Under the pieces are notes generated by a model. The model worked only from the letters and a program-made list of their open reading frames with translations, was not told the origin of the DNA and did not search any database. Positions 1 to 5,237 of a stretch of 6,445 bases of DNA are shown one piece after another. The position numbers and the translations under genes are program-made. The stretch's first letter is position 1. The number at the start of each line of letters is the position of its first letter. Source of the DNA: Candidatus Nanohalarchaeota archaeon (lineage in GTDB: Archaea; EX4484-52; JAADEF01); the NCBI GenBank assembly GCA_013153555.1, contig JAADEF010000059.1, forward strand, positions 1-6,445, in the 5' to 3' direction.

Positions 1-690
1 TGCGCTCTCCAAATATTCTATAGCTCTTTCAGTATAATTTCTTTTAATTTCCTGACATTTTTCTGATGCGAAATTCTCTTCGCTACATTTCTCAACTTCT
101 GATTTGTATTGGTATAAATAGTTCCTCAAATAGGTTAAGCGTTGTTTAATCTGGGTTTTTTCTCGTTTAAGTTTATTAAGATGTTCAGTATAGTTTTTTA
201 CTGCTTCCTTGTTCACATTTCTTATTTTCCAATTATTTTGTTCTAAATGTTGTATTTTTTCCATTTTCTTTTGTAAAGTTTTATTTAATTCTTCTGGATC
301 CTTTATCCTCTTAGCCATCACTTCATAAACTGCTTTAGGTATTTCAGTAGCATTCTTTTTCTCTCTAATTTGATAAGTGTTTTTTACTGCTTTCATCTCA
401 CTTTCATTCATCTTTTCAGCATATTTATAGCGAGATGCATTTCTTATCATATACTTTTCCCTTACTTCCGAACCATTACCTGAAAAATTAATTCTTTCTC
501 TTACCGCCATCTCTTCTGAAACATCTTCATTCATATCGTCATTTACGGCTGTCATCGTAGCATAAGAATCTGCGGTTTCATCTGCTGAATCAGAAGACAT
601 AGGTATAGGCGATGCATATACTGCTGTACCTACGATAGATACTGCAAACATTGCAGTCATCACAAAAGACAATATAGCTTTGCTATCCAC
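1..690 (-). CDS. Secreted, sequon-rich coiled-coil-like protein (partial, C-terminus beyond window)
   Basis: I do not recognise a family. The frame is open from a GTG at 690-688 to the left edge (230 codons), so the C-terminus is missing. Residues 1-4 are short and polar, 5-24 are a hydrophobic core, and VYA before Ser27 fits a signal peptidase site, so the protein is probably exported. After an acidic, Ser/Thr-rich stretch (about 32-65), the rest is charged and Lys/Glu-rich with a helical, coiled-coil-like pattern. Eight N-X-S/T sequons occur (Asn68, 72, 84, 95, 113, 136, 166, 218), pointing to a heavily N-glycosylated surface protein. Cys202 and Cys212 could form a disulfide. The GTG is chosen because GGTGAT lies 4 nt upstream; the ATG overlapping it hits a stop after ten codons. 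An in-frame GTG three codons upstream overlaps the ribosome binding site and is less likely. Confidence is high for a real exported protein, low for any function. Confidence 0.8.
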   Translation of the reverse strand, partial: MDSKAILSFVMTAMFAVSIVGTAVYASPIPMSSDSADETADSYATMTAVNDDMNEDVSEEMAVRERINFSGNGSEVREKYMIRNASRYKYAEKMNESEMKAVKNTYQIREKKNATEIPKAVYEVMAKRIKDPEELNKTLQKKMEKIQHLEQNNWKIRNVNKEAVKNYTEHLNKLKREKTQIKQRLTYLRNYLYQYKSEVEKCSEENFASEKCQEIKRNYTERAIEYLESA

Positions 691-694
691 ATCA

Positions 695-700
695 ATCACC
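695..700 (-). promoter_or_regulatory. Ribosome binding site deciding the GTG start of the secreted protein gene
   Basis: GGTGAT, preceded by more G residues, lies 4 nt before the GTG at 690. It can pair with the AUCACC part of the archaeal 16S rRNA 3' end (family knowledge). The same motif at the same short spacing precedes aEF-1-beta and L31e in this window, which supports the unusual start codon. Confidence 0.7.
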
Positions 701-738
701 CCCAACAATCAATCATTATCTAACCTAAGTATTTTTAC

Positions 739-748
739 ATATTTAAAG
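739..748 (-). promoter_or_regulatory. Candidate TATA box for the secreted protein gene
   Basis: On the minus strand the sequence reads CTTTAAATAT. Transcription starting about 26 bp downstream, near 718, would give a leader of roughly 28 nt that includes the GGTGAT site. The palindrome at 751-762 is an alternative TATA element, giving a leader of about 40 nt. The position is inferred only from sequence and spacing. Confidence 0.45.
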
Positions 749-750
749 AC

Positions 751-762
751 CTTTTATAAAAG
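751..762. repeat. 12-bp perfect palindrome CTTTTATAAAAG in a divergent promoter
   Basis: CTTTTATAAAAG equals its own reverse complement and sits immediately before a second TATA-like element (763-770), giving a tandem TTTATAAA pair. It lies between the divergent secreted-protein and aEF-1-beta genes. It could be an alternative TATA box for either direction or an operator. Its AT-rich composition makes chance possible. Confidence 0.4.
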
Positions 763-770
763 TTTATAAA
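763..770 (+). promoter_or_regulatory. TATA box of the aEF-1-beta gene
   Basis: TTTATAAA is centred at about 766. A start 26-27 bp downstream falls near 793, giving a leader of about 10 nt that still contains GGTGAT at 794-799. This arrangement fits a short-leader archaeal promoter. Confidence 0.6.
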
Positions 771-802
771 GATTGTAAAAATAAATCTACTAAGGTGATA
801 TT

Positions 803-1072
803 ATGCCAAGAAAAGTACTTATGGCTGTAAAATTAATGCCACGAAGCGCGGAAGAAGATTTAGAGCTACTTAAAAAAAGAGTAGAAGCAACTGCATCAGA
901 AGTAGGAGAACTAAAGGATATAAAAGAAGAACCCATTGCATTCGGATTAAAAGCCATTAAAGTTCTTTTAATGGTTGAAGATGAAGAAAAAATTGCAGAA
1001 AAAGTTGAGAACCTACTACATAACATAGAAGGTGTTGAAAGCGTAGAAGTTGAAAGCATAACTTTAATATAA
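803..1072 (+). CDS. ef1b: Translation elongation factor aEF-1-beta (guanine nucleotide exchange factor)
   Basis: This is the archaeal counterpart of the eEF1B exchange domain. It promotes GDP-to-GTP exchange on aEF-1-alpha in the cytoplasm, so the factor can again deliver aminoacyl-tRNA. The 89 residues match the usual length of about 90 for this single-domain, ferredoxin-like-fold family. Visible family features are the opening beta strand (KVLMAVKLMP), the signature EEPIAFGLKAIKV at about 42-54, an acidic helix (about 59-72), and the closing strand GVESVEVESITL. The ATG follows GGTGAT by 3 nt. The gene stands alone: upstream is the divergent secreted protein gene, and downstream, after 13 nt, the convergent 3' end of RNase P RNA. 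Identification is confident. Confidence 0.97.
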   Translation: MPRKVLMAVKLMPRSAEEDLELLKKRVEATASEVGELKDIKEEPIAFGLKAIKVLLMVEDEEKIAEKVENLLHNIEGVESVEVESITLI

Positions 1073-1085
1073 ATATAAAAGTATA
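1060..1085 (-). terminator. Candidate U-rich terminator of RNase P RNA
   Basis: Just beyond the 3' end of RNase P RNA, the minus strand runs through short T tracts (CTTTATACTTTTATATTTATATT), as in archaeal U-rich termination. It overlaps the last codons and stop of the convergent aEF-1-beta gene. AT-rich background weakens the call. Confidence 0.35.
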
Positions 1086-1372
1086 AAGGGGCGCTGTTCG
1101 TAAGCCCCTTTCTGTTTCTCTCATCATCCTTTCTGCAAAAAGCAGAAAGTAATAAGATAGAAGGATCCGACTTTGCGCCTTTTATCGGCTTGCTCCTGCG
1201 GGGATGCTTTTCAACTAGTGCGCTTCAAATCATGGCTATCATCTTTAACGAAACGCACCAGGGGTTTCTGTGCAGAGCCCACCTTTTCAGGTGTCCTTCT
1301 TACGAAGAACCGCATTAATGGAGAGGGGACTTTCCTCACTTTATAGCGAGGCCTTCTGAACAGCCACCCCTT
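1086..1372 (-). ncRNA. rnpB: RNase P RNA (archaeal, catalytic RNA of tRNA 5' processing)
   Basis: This is the catalytic RNA that removes 5' leaders from precursor tRNAs, acting with archaeal Rpp proteins. Read on the minus strand, it shows conserved region I, GAGGAAAGTCC (1327-1337), region IV, CACAGAAA (1265-1272), a region V-like GGATGATGAGAG (about 1118-1129), and ACAGAAAGGGGCTTA near the 3' end (1101-1115). Helix P4 forms between AAGTCCCC (1325-1332) and GGGGCTT (1102-1108), leaving the conserved bulged U. The two ends pair as one long terminal helix: AAGGGGU plus GCUGUUC at the 5' end with GAACAGC plus GCCCCUU at the 3' end, which sets the boundaries. P3 is CCTCGCT-loop-AGTGAGG; other hairpins include CACCT-GAAA-AGGTG and CTTTCTGC/GCAGAAAG (1129-1149). 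At about 287 nt it is compact. GC content is well above the surroundings. Ends are uncertain by a few bases. Confidence 0.95.
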
Positions 1373-1393
1373 CATAATATAACAGCATCACAG

Positions 1394-1402
1394 AATTTAA
1401 AA
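1394..1402 (-). promoter_or_regulatory. TATA box of the RNase P RNA gene
   Basis: TTTTAAATT on the minus strand is centred 26 bp upstream of 1372, the 5' end predicted independently from terminal-helix pairing. It lies in the 33 bp between the Sec61-beta stop codon and the RNA, so the RNA has its own promoter and need not depend on Sec61-beta transcription. Confidence 0.65.
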
Positions 1403-1405
1403 TAA

Positions 1406-1579
1406 TTAACTCACTGGAGCATAAAGAAAATAATGAACTAAAACCAGTAAAAATATTAACGCTACAGAGAATCCTATCACATAAGCAGGATGTATTTGTA
1501 TTTTACTTACATCTTCTTCATAAAATCTAACCAATCCTGCGGTCGTCTGAGGTAAATATTTCTTTAATTTTTTGCTCAT
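1406..1579 (-). CDS. secG: Sec61-beta subunit of the SecYEG/Sec61 protein translocon
   Basis: This is the small beta subunit of the archaeal protein-conducting channel (SecY-SecE-Sec61-beta), which sits in the cytoplasmic membrane and helps export and membrane insertion. The 57-residue protein has a basic N-terminus (SKKLKKYLP), the family signature QTTAGLVRFYEED at about 11-23 followed by SKIQIHP, then one transmembrane helix at about 33-52 with a very short tail. Length and layout are typical. The ATG at 1579 is chosen. A frame extending to a TTG at 1600 would add seven residues (INFYYF region) unlike the family and would come too close to the TATA box. With ATG at 1579, the TTTAAA centre at 1606.5 is about 27 bp upstream, so the mRNA is probably leaderless. 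RNase P RNA follows downstream. Confidence 0.95.
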   Translation of the reverse strand: MSKKLKKYLPQTTAGLVRFYEEDVSKIQIHPAYVIGFSVALIFLLVLVHYFLYAPVS

Positions 1580-1602
1580 AAAATAGTAAAAATTTATCAA
1601 AA

Positions 1603-1610
1603 CTTTAAAT
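1603..1610. promoter_or_regulatory. Shared palindromic TATA box between Sec61-beta and the divergent unknown gene
   Basis: The palindrome TTTAAA (1604-1609) is almost equidistant from the two divergent start codons: about 27.5 bp to the ATG at 1579 (minus) and 28.5 bp to the ATG at 1635 (plus). Archaeal transcription starts about 25-28 bp from the TATA centre, so this one element could give leaderless transcripts both ways. Neither gene has a convincing ribosome binding site. Bidirectional use is inference. Confidence 0.55.
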
Positions 1611-1634
1611 TATTTTGCTAATCTATATAGTTTT

Positions 1635-2306
1635 ATGGGATTTAATCCAAGAGCAATGGCTTTCTTCATTTTAGCATTAGCTAGTTTAGGCATAGCAGGG
1701 TTTATGTTTAAAAACGGAGATTCTTTATCAAAAGATATTTCTTTAGATTTTAATCTTCCTACCGGGTGGTTCGTAAGTAAAGAAAAATCTTATGTAAAAG
1801 CAGACATCTACATAAATGGAACATTCAAAGAAACAATCCCTATCAAAGTAGAAGAACAAAATATCGTATTAGCTGTTCCTGCAGAATCCACCATTTACCT
1901 TAACAACATGTGGGAAGCATATGTTCAGCCAGCAGTTATTGAAATTGCCAAGTATAAAGGAAAAGTATATTTGATGCCTTATAAAATAGGATTGATAGGT
2001 GAAACTTTAAAACTTAGCGATAGCCTTCACATCATAAAAAGAGATTCTTACTTTGATATTCAATATAACGGCACATATGACAAGTTTTTAGTAAAAGAGG
2101 TGCCTTCTCAAACCATCATAATACCCTCCTATTTAGGTAAAATAGAACTTCACATCAAAGGAGATAAAGTCATTTATGAAGTATCTAATAAAGATGTTGA
2201 AATAAAAGAATTTGAAGGATATATTAAAGTAATAAACGGAAAAATAGAAATAAAAGGAAGTGGATTGTTAAGAAGTGATGTACTAGAAGTATATGCTGAG
2301 GAGTAA
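1635..2306 (+). CDS. Hypothetical membrane-anchored protein with extracytoplasmic beta-rich domain
   Basis: I do not recognise a family. The 223 residues start with a single hydrophobic segment (about 8-25: AFFILALASLGIAGFMF). This could be an uncleaved anchor or signal sequence, as no clear cleavage site is seen. The rest (about 35-223) alternates short hydrophobic and charged runs, such as VKADIYINGTF, KIELHIKG and VKVINGKIEIKG-like strands, suggesting an all-beta domain outside the membrane. Two N-X-T sequons (Asn61 and Asn145) agree with that location. The ATG lies 28 bp from the TTTAAA centre and has no ribosome binding site, so translation is probably leaderless. The stop is 2 nt before the next gene, whose ribosome binding site GAGGAG lies inside this gene's last codons, so the two are very likely co-transcribed and may act together. 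Gene reality is well supported; role is unknown. Confidence 0.8.
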   Translation: MGFNPRAMAFFILALASLGIAGFMFKNGDSLSKDISLDFNLPTGWFVSKEKSYVKADIYINGTFKETIPIKVEEQNIVLAVPAESTIYLNNMWEAYVQPAVIEIAKYKGKVYLMPYKIGLIGETLKLSDSLHIIKRDSYFDIQYNGTYDKFLVKEVPSQTIIIPSYLGKIELHIKGDKVIYEVSNKDVEIKEFEGYIKVINGKIEIKGSGLLRSDVLEVYAEE

Positions 2307-2308
2307 CC

Positions 2309-2614
2309 ATGGAAATATGGGCTTTTGCATTTTTAATATTGGGTGTGTTGATTGTATTTTATATTTTTAATATTCTTAAAAACGCTCTTATTTTATTTTT
2401 AGTCACCACCGGCGTGCTTTTCTTAGCAAGTAAATATTATCCACAATATTTTTCATTTAATACAACATCCATCTTAATTGCAAATTTAATAATAGTAGGA
2501 GGTTATTTAATTTTAGAAATACTCAATATTTTCTTCAATATTTTTGATGTTATTGCCGCCATTATATCTTTTTTGCTATCTCCTTTTAAGAAAAAGAAAA
2601 AAGACAATTCATAA
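2309..2614 (+). CDS. Small multi-span membrane protein, possibly BofA-like
   Basis: A 101-residue, very hydrophobic protein with about three to four transmembrane segments (near 4-21, 25-41, 53-72 and 74-92) and a basic tail containing five consecutive lysines (94-98), which by the positive-inside rule should be cytoplasmic. Spacing and the sequence ILKNALILFLVTTGVLFLA followed by a short loop and SILIANLIIVGGYLIL loosely recall BofA-type small membrane proteins, which also occur in archaea. This is a weak resemblance judged by eye. It follows the beta-rich membrane protein gene by 2 nt, with a GAGGAG ribosome binding site 5 nt before its ATG, and probably pairs with it functionally. Its last 6 bp overlap the convergent antiporter gene. 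Confidence 0.7.
   Translation: MEIWAFAFLILGVLIVFYIFNILKNALILFLVTTGVLFLASKYYPQYFSFNTTSILIANLIIVGGYLILEILNIFFNIFDVIAAIISFLLSPFKKKKKDNS
2587..2608 (-). terminator. Candidate U-rich terminator of the antiporter gene
   Basis: Directly after the antiporter stop, the minus strand reads T-rich (GTCTTTTTTCTTTTTCTTA, 2585-2603), the kind of U tract at which archaeal RNA polymerase terminates. The same bases on the plus strand encode the oligo-lysine tail of the convergent small membrane protein, so one tract may serve both purposes. Confidence 0.45.
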
Positions 2615-3769
2615 AAAGTATTTTCTACCTAACTTCTTTAAAGCCATACTTAAAATAACAGTATTTACAATCGTGGCTAATACAGAAGAAGCAACAATGG
2701 CAGTAAAAAGTTCATGAGTTATAATATTGTGTAACAATAAATATTGAGCAACAACAAGCTCAGTAGAGAATCTAATGCTAGATCCTATGCCTGCTAAAAA
2801 AGAAGTTAATAAATTAAGTTCCTTTCTTAAAAAAATAACGCTATTCACTATTTTGGCTATGCTGGGTATAAGGTAAAATAGCAGAGTAAGGTGAGGGTTC
2901 TCAAATATACTTTTAATATCCATACTTATGCCAACCCAAGAAAAGAAAATAACTCCAAAAAACCCATATCCAAAACCTTTAATTCCATATTCTATTTTTC
3001 TTGCTTTATGTTCTGGCAAAAGATGATTAAGCAAAATGCCTGCGAAAAAAGCACTTACACTTTCCACACCACCCAAACTTCCTATTGCCAAATAAATAAA
3101 AAAGATAGTAATAGAAAGCAAAATATAATAATCGTATTCTCGTATGTTGCCAATCCTGTCTCTTAAACCATTATATTTTATTAGCACTATTGTAAAAAAG
3201 GTCAAAACAGCAATTGTTAAAAACGGCGCTATAATATCCACATAAGTTAAAGAGGTGGCTTTTTCTGCTGCAACAATGATGGCTATGGATAAAGCAGTTA
3301 CTTCAAAAATATCATCCAATGTACCTATTCCTATTAACAAAGAACCAAATTTGGTTCTAACTAATCTAAACTCCTCTAAAATAGGCACGAGTATTGCCTC
3401 ACCTATACAATTAGCCACAATCCCTATGATAACGGCAACTTTCCAAGAATAACCCAACAAAAGCAATAAAGAAACCCAAGCAATCATGGAAAAAACTTGA
3501 ATACCTAAAGTAGTTTTTATAATGGCTTTTTTAAGCTGTAAAATTTTGTGTAAATCTATTTCCATACCTATTAAAAAAAGCATAAAATACATCCCTATTT
3601 TTCCTAATTCAGAAAGTAGTTTAACTTCAACCCCCGTAAGATTAAGAATAACTCCTATAAAAAGAGCTGCAAAAAGCCAATGAATTTTTAATTTTTCCAA
3701 AAAATAACCCAATACTAAGCTAAATACAAATATACTTGCTATAATAAAATATTCATACATATCTAACAT
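2609..3769 (-). CDS. CPA2-family cation/proton antiporter (Na+/H+ exchanger type)
   Basis: A 386-residue membrane protein with about 12 hydrophobic segments, the usual size of the membrane domain of CPA2 antiporters (NapA/KefB relatives), without a C-terminal TrkA-N domain. Family features in order: LFAALFIGVILNLTG in the second helix; FMLFLIGMEIDL (63-73), the usual FLxGLE/D segment; ANCIGEAILVPILEEF (119-134), the unwound helix 4 region; GTLDDI with Asp152-Asp153, the paired-aspartate ion site of electrogenic exchangers; Lys306 in SIAKIVNS, placed like the lysine that partners the aspartate in NapA; and GSSIRFSTELVVA (329-341), the usual xxRGE-like segment. It probably exchanges Na+ for H+ across the cytoplasmic membrane; the ion is inferred. 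No ribosome binding site is seen. A TATA-like ATATATTTT centred 27 bp from the internal ATG at 3760 suggests a leaderless start there, three codons shorter. Confidence 0.88.
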   Translation of the reverse strand: MLDMYEYFIIASIFVFSLVLGYFLEKLKIHWLFAALFIGVILNLTGVEVKLLSELGKIGMYFMLFLIGMEIDLHKILQLKKAIIKTTLGIQVFSMIAWVSLLLLLGYSWKVAVIIGIVANCIGEAILVPILEEFRLVRTKFGSLLIGIGTLDDIFEVTALSIAIIVAAEKATSLTYVDIIAPFLTIAVLTFFTIVLIKYNGLRDRIGNIREYDYYILLSITIFFIYLAIGSLGGVESVSAFFAGILLNHLLPEHKARKIEYGIKGFGYGFFGVIFFSWVGISMDIKSIFENPHLTLLFYLIPSIAKIVNSVIFLRKELNLLTSFLAGIGSSIRFSTELVVAQYLLLHNIITHELFTAIVASSVLATIVNTVILSMALKKLGRKYFL

Positions 3770-3782
3770 TTAAGGAAAAAGC

Positions 3783-3791
3783 AAAATATAT
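3783..3791 (-). promoter_or_regulatory. Candidate TATA box of the antiporter gene
   Basis: The minus strand reads CATATATTTT here, overlapping the 24 bp gap after the ThiI-like gene. Its centre (about 3787) is 27 bp from the ATG at 3760 and 18 bp from the ATG at 3769. If it is a real TATA box, the transcript would be leaderless from the shorter start. The T tract that follows (3772-3786 on this strand) could also end transcripts of the upstream gene. Confidence 0.4.
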
Positions 3792-3793
3792 GT

Positions 3794-4393
3794 TTATTCA
3801 AATACCTCAACCTTTAAATGTTGGGGAAAAGAAATTTTCTTTTCTAGTTCTTTAATCTGCTGTAAATCGCTTTTAGTAACAAAATATTTAGGAAGCTCTA
3901 ACAAACAATGACTGGGTTGAGAAGATATCTCATAAAAACCTAGCTCTTTGCTTTTTTTCACAATATCTTTTTTATTCCACAGTAAAAGAGGTCTCAATAT
4001 TGGAAGAGAAGAAGCCTCATCAATAGCATACATATTATAAAGAGTTTGACTTGCAACTTGTCCCAAATTATCTCCAGTAACTAAAAAAGAATAACTCCTC
4101 ATAGCAGAAGCATACCGGACCATATACCTCCGCCACAGCAAAATTAAATATTTTTTAGGTGCTCTAGCTATTATCGCATCAATAACTTCTTTTTGATTAA
4201 TTACATAAAGCTTATCAGCATAGCCTTTCTCTTTAAACCAATCAAAAATTAACAAAGTCTTTTTTAATAAAGATCCATCGCTATAAGGTTGAGGATCAAA
4301 ATGTATAAAATCTAACTTCAAACCTTTCTCAGCCATCAAATAAGAAGCAACAGGAGAATCAAACTCTCCTGACATTAAAGACAATGCCCTCAC
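3794..4393 (-). CDS. Stand-alone ThiI-type PP-loop ATPase domain (tRNA 4-thiouridine synthase-like)
   Basis: In full ThiI the PP-loop domain adenylates U8 of tRNA so that sulfur can be added as 4-thiouridine; the family also feeds thiamine biosynthesis. This 199-residue protein matches only that domain: the P-loop SGEFDSPVASYL (8-19), the ThiI signature VTGDNLGQVASQTL (105-118), PILRPLL (131-137) followed by KKDIVKKSKELGFYEIS, and Cys163 in a Cys-x-x-x-x-LPK segment near the place of the catalytic PP-loop cysteine of ThiI. The N-terminal ferredoxin-like and THUMP domains and the rhodanese domain are absent. The P-loop has Glu where the motif normally has the second Gly (SGGxDS). The GTG at 4393 is chosen because the protein then starts right at the first strand, as PP-loop proteins do, with GGTG upstream. 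A TTG at 4420 would add nine residues without a ribosome binding site. It lies 30 bp after the winged-helix gene, probably in one transcript. Confidence 0.85.
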   Translation of the reverse strand: MRALSLMSGEFDSPVASYLMAEKGLKLDFIHFDPQPYSDGSLLKKTLLIFDWFKEKGYADKLYVINQKEVIDAIIARAPKKYLILLWRRYMVRYASAMRSYSFLVTGDNLGQVASQTLYNMYAIDEASSLPILRPLLLWNKKDIVKKSKELGFYEISSQPSHCLLELPKYFVTKSDLQQIKELEKKISFPQHLKVEVFE

Positions 4394-4423
4394 TTTACCA
4401 CACCACAACCAATCATACAACCA

Positions 4424-5173
4424 TCATAATTTAGAAAATACTTCTTTCAATATTAAAAATTTCTTATTAAGCTCATTATTTTTCTTTCTTAATTCTAAAA
4501 GTTTATTTTCTATATCTTTTATTTTATTTTTCATAATAATGCCTTTTTTAAGATCTTTATTTAGAGCCAAAATAACTTTTAATTGTTTTTCAAGGTCTTC
4601 CTTTATTTTTTTATAATCTTCTAAAGCAACCATAATCGCTTCAAGTCTTCTTTTTCGATCTTCAATTGCAGAGTGAATCTCTGCCATCTCGCCTACTAAT
4701 TCTTTCTCTTCTTTTTTAATATTATTAAAAATTTCCAAAATTTCCTTCTCCTTTTCTCGGGCTTTATCTATCAGCTTTTCTAAATTTTGCTCTTTTTTAA
4801 GATCTTCCTCTAAAATATTTTCCAAACGTTTCAACAATTCCACTTCCTTTTTAACCATTTTTTCCTTTTCTTTTAAATTATAAGAAATTTCTCTGCTTGT
4901 TCTCTCAACATTATCTAAAAGTTTATTAGTTACTTCTTTTGTTACATTCTTGTCTTTTGGTTTGTTAATAACATACATTTTTCCAAAAGAATAATCTATT
5001 GTAACCAGCCCTTCTTCTTCTAAAGATTTAGCCCATTTTTCTACTATTTCCTCAGGTAAAGATAAGATCTTTGCAGCTTCTTTAATAGAAATCTTTTCAC
5101 GCGTAGATAAAAGCTCCATAAACTCATCTAAAGCACTTTCACCTTGAGTTAAAGATATAATGCTCTCTGACAT
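4424..5173 (-). CDS. Hypothetical winged-helix protein with long coiled coil
   Basis: I do not recognise a named family. Residues about 12-70 look like a winged helix-turn-helix: helix DEFMELLS, then ISIKEAAKILSLPEEIVEKWAKSLEEEGLVTIDYS, the usual turn and recognition helix, and a wing ending at YVINK. From about 85 to 249 the protein is almost wholly charged helix with heptad-like Leu/Ile spacing (for example VELLKRLENILEEDLKKEQ), so a long coiled coil of some 150 residues is expected. No transmembrane segment or signal peptide is present. It could be a dimeric DNA-binding or chromosome-organising protein, or the winged helix could bind protein. The ATG is about 28 bp from the palindromic TATA box at 5197-5206, so translation is probably leaderless. 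It is divergent from the S19e operon and followed by the ThiI-like gene. Confidence 0.8.
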   Translation of the reverse strand: MSESIISLTQGESALDEFMELLSTREKISIKEAAKILSLPEEIVEKWAKSLEEEGLVTIDYSFGKMYVINKPKDKNVTKEVTNKLLDNVERTSREISYNLKEKEKMVKKEVELLKRLENILEEDLKKEQNLEKLIDKAREKEKEILEIFNNIKKEEKELVGEMAEIHSAIEDRKRRLEAIMVALEDYKKIKEDLEKQLKVILALNKDLKKGIIMKNKIKDIENKLLELRKKNNELNKKFLILKEVFSKL

Positions 5174-5196
5174 ACAATAAGTTTAAAAAATTTAAG

Positions 5197-5206
5197 TTTT
5201 TAAAAA
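5197..5206. promoter_or_regulatory. Palindromic TATA box shared by the winged-helix gene and the S19e operon
   Basis: TTTTTAAAAA is its own reverse complement and lies in the 64 bp between divergent starts. Its centre (5201.5) is 28.5 bp from the ATG at 5173, fitting a leaderless transcript, and 36.5 bp from the ATG at 5238, fitting a start near 5228 and a leader of about 10 nt carrying GGTG. A second AT-rich palindrome-like run (5182-5195) is too close to the minus-strand start to be its TATA box. Shared use is inference. Confidence 0.5.
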
Positions 5207-5237
5207 GTTATGTTGTTAATATTCACAAGGTGTTGTT

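Noticed and set aside
790..1059. Minus-strand open frame opposite aEF-1-beta
   Set aside because: It is the complement of a clearly identified gene, is Ser/Phe-rich, and has no promoter or ribosome binding site of its own.
1129..1149. 8-bp inverted repeat with A/T loop, looking like an intrinsic terminator for aEF-1-beta
   Set aside because: It is explained as a hairpin of RNase P RNA on the minus strand and has no T tract on the plus strand.
1580..1600. N-terminal extension of Sec61-beta to a TTG at 1600
   Set aside because: The added residues do not resemble the family, and the extension would put the start almost on the TATA box; ATG at 1579 fits better.
2891..3452. Two plus-strand open frames inside the antiporter gene
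   Set aside because: Both are antisense to a well-supported membrane protein gene and show no recognisable domain or ribosome binding site.
4394..4420. TTG start for the ThiI-like protein at 4420
   Set aside because: It has no ribosome binding site and adds nine residues before the first strand of the PP-loop fold; GTG at 4393 is preferred, though not proven.
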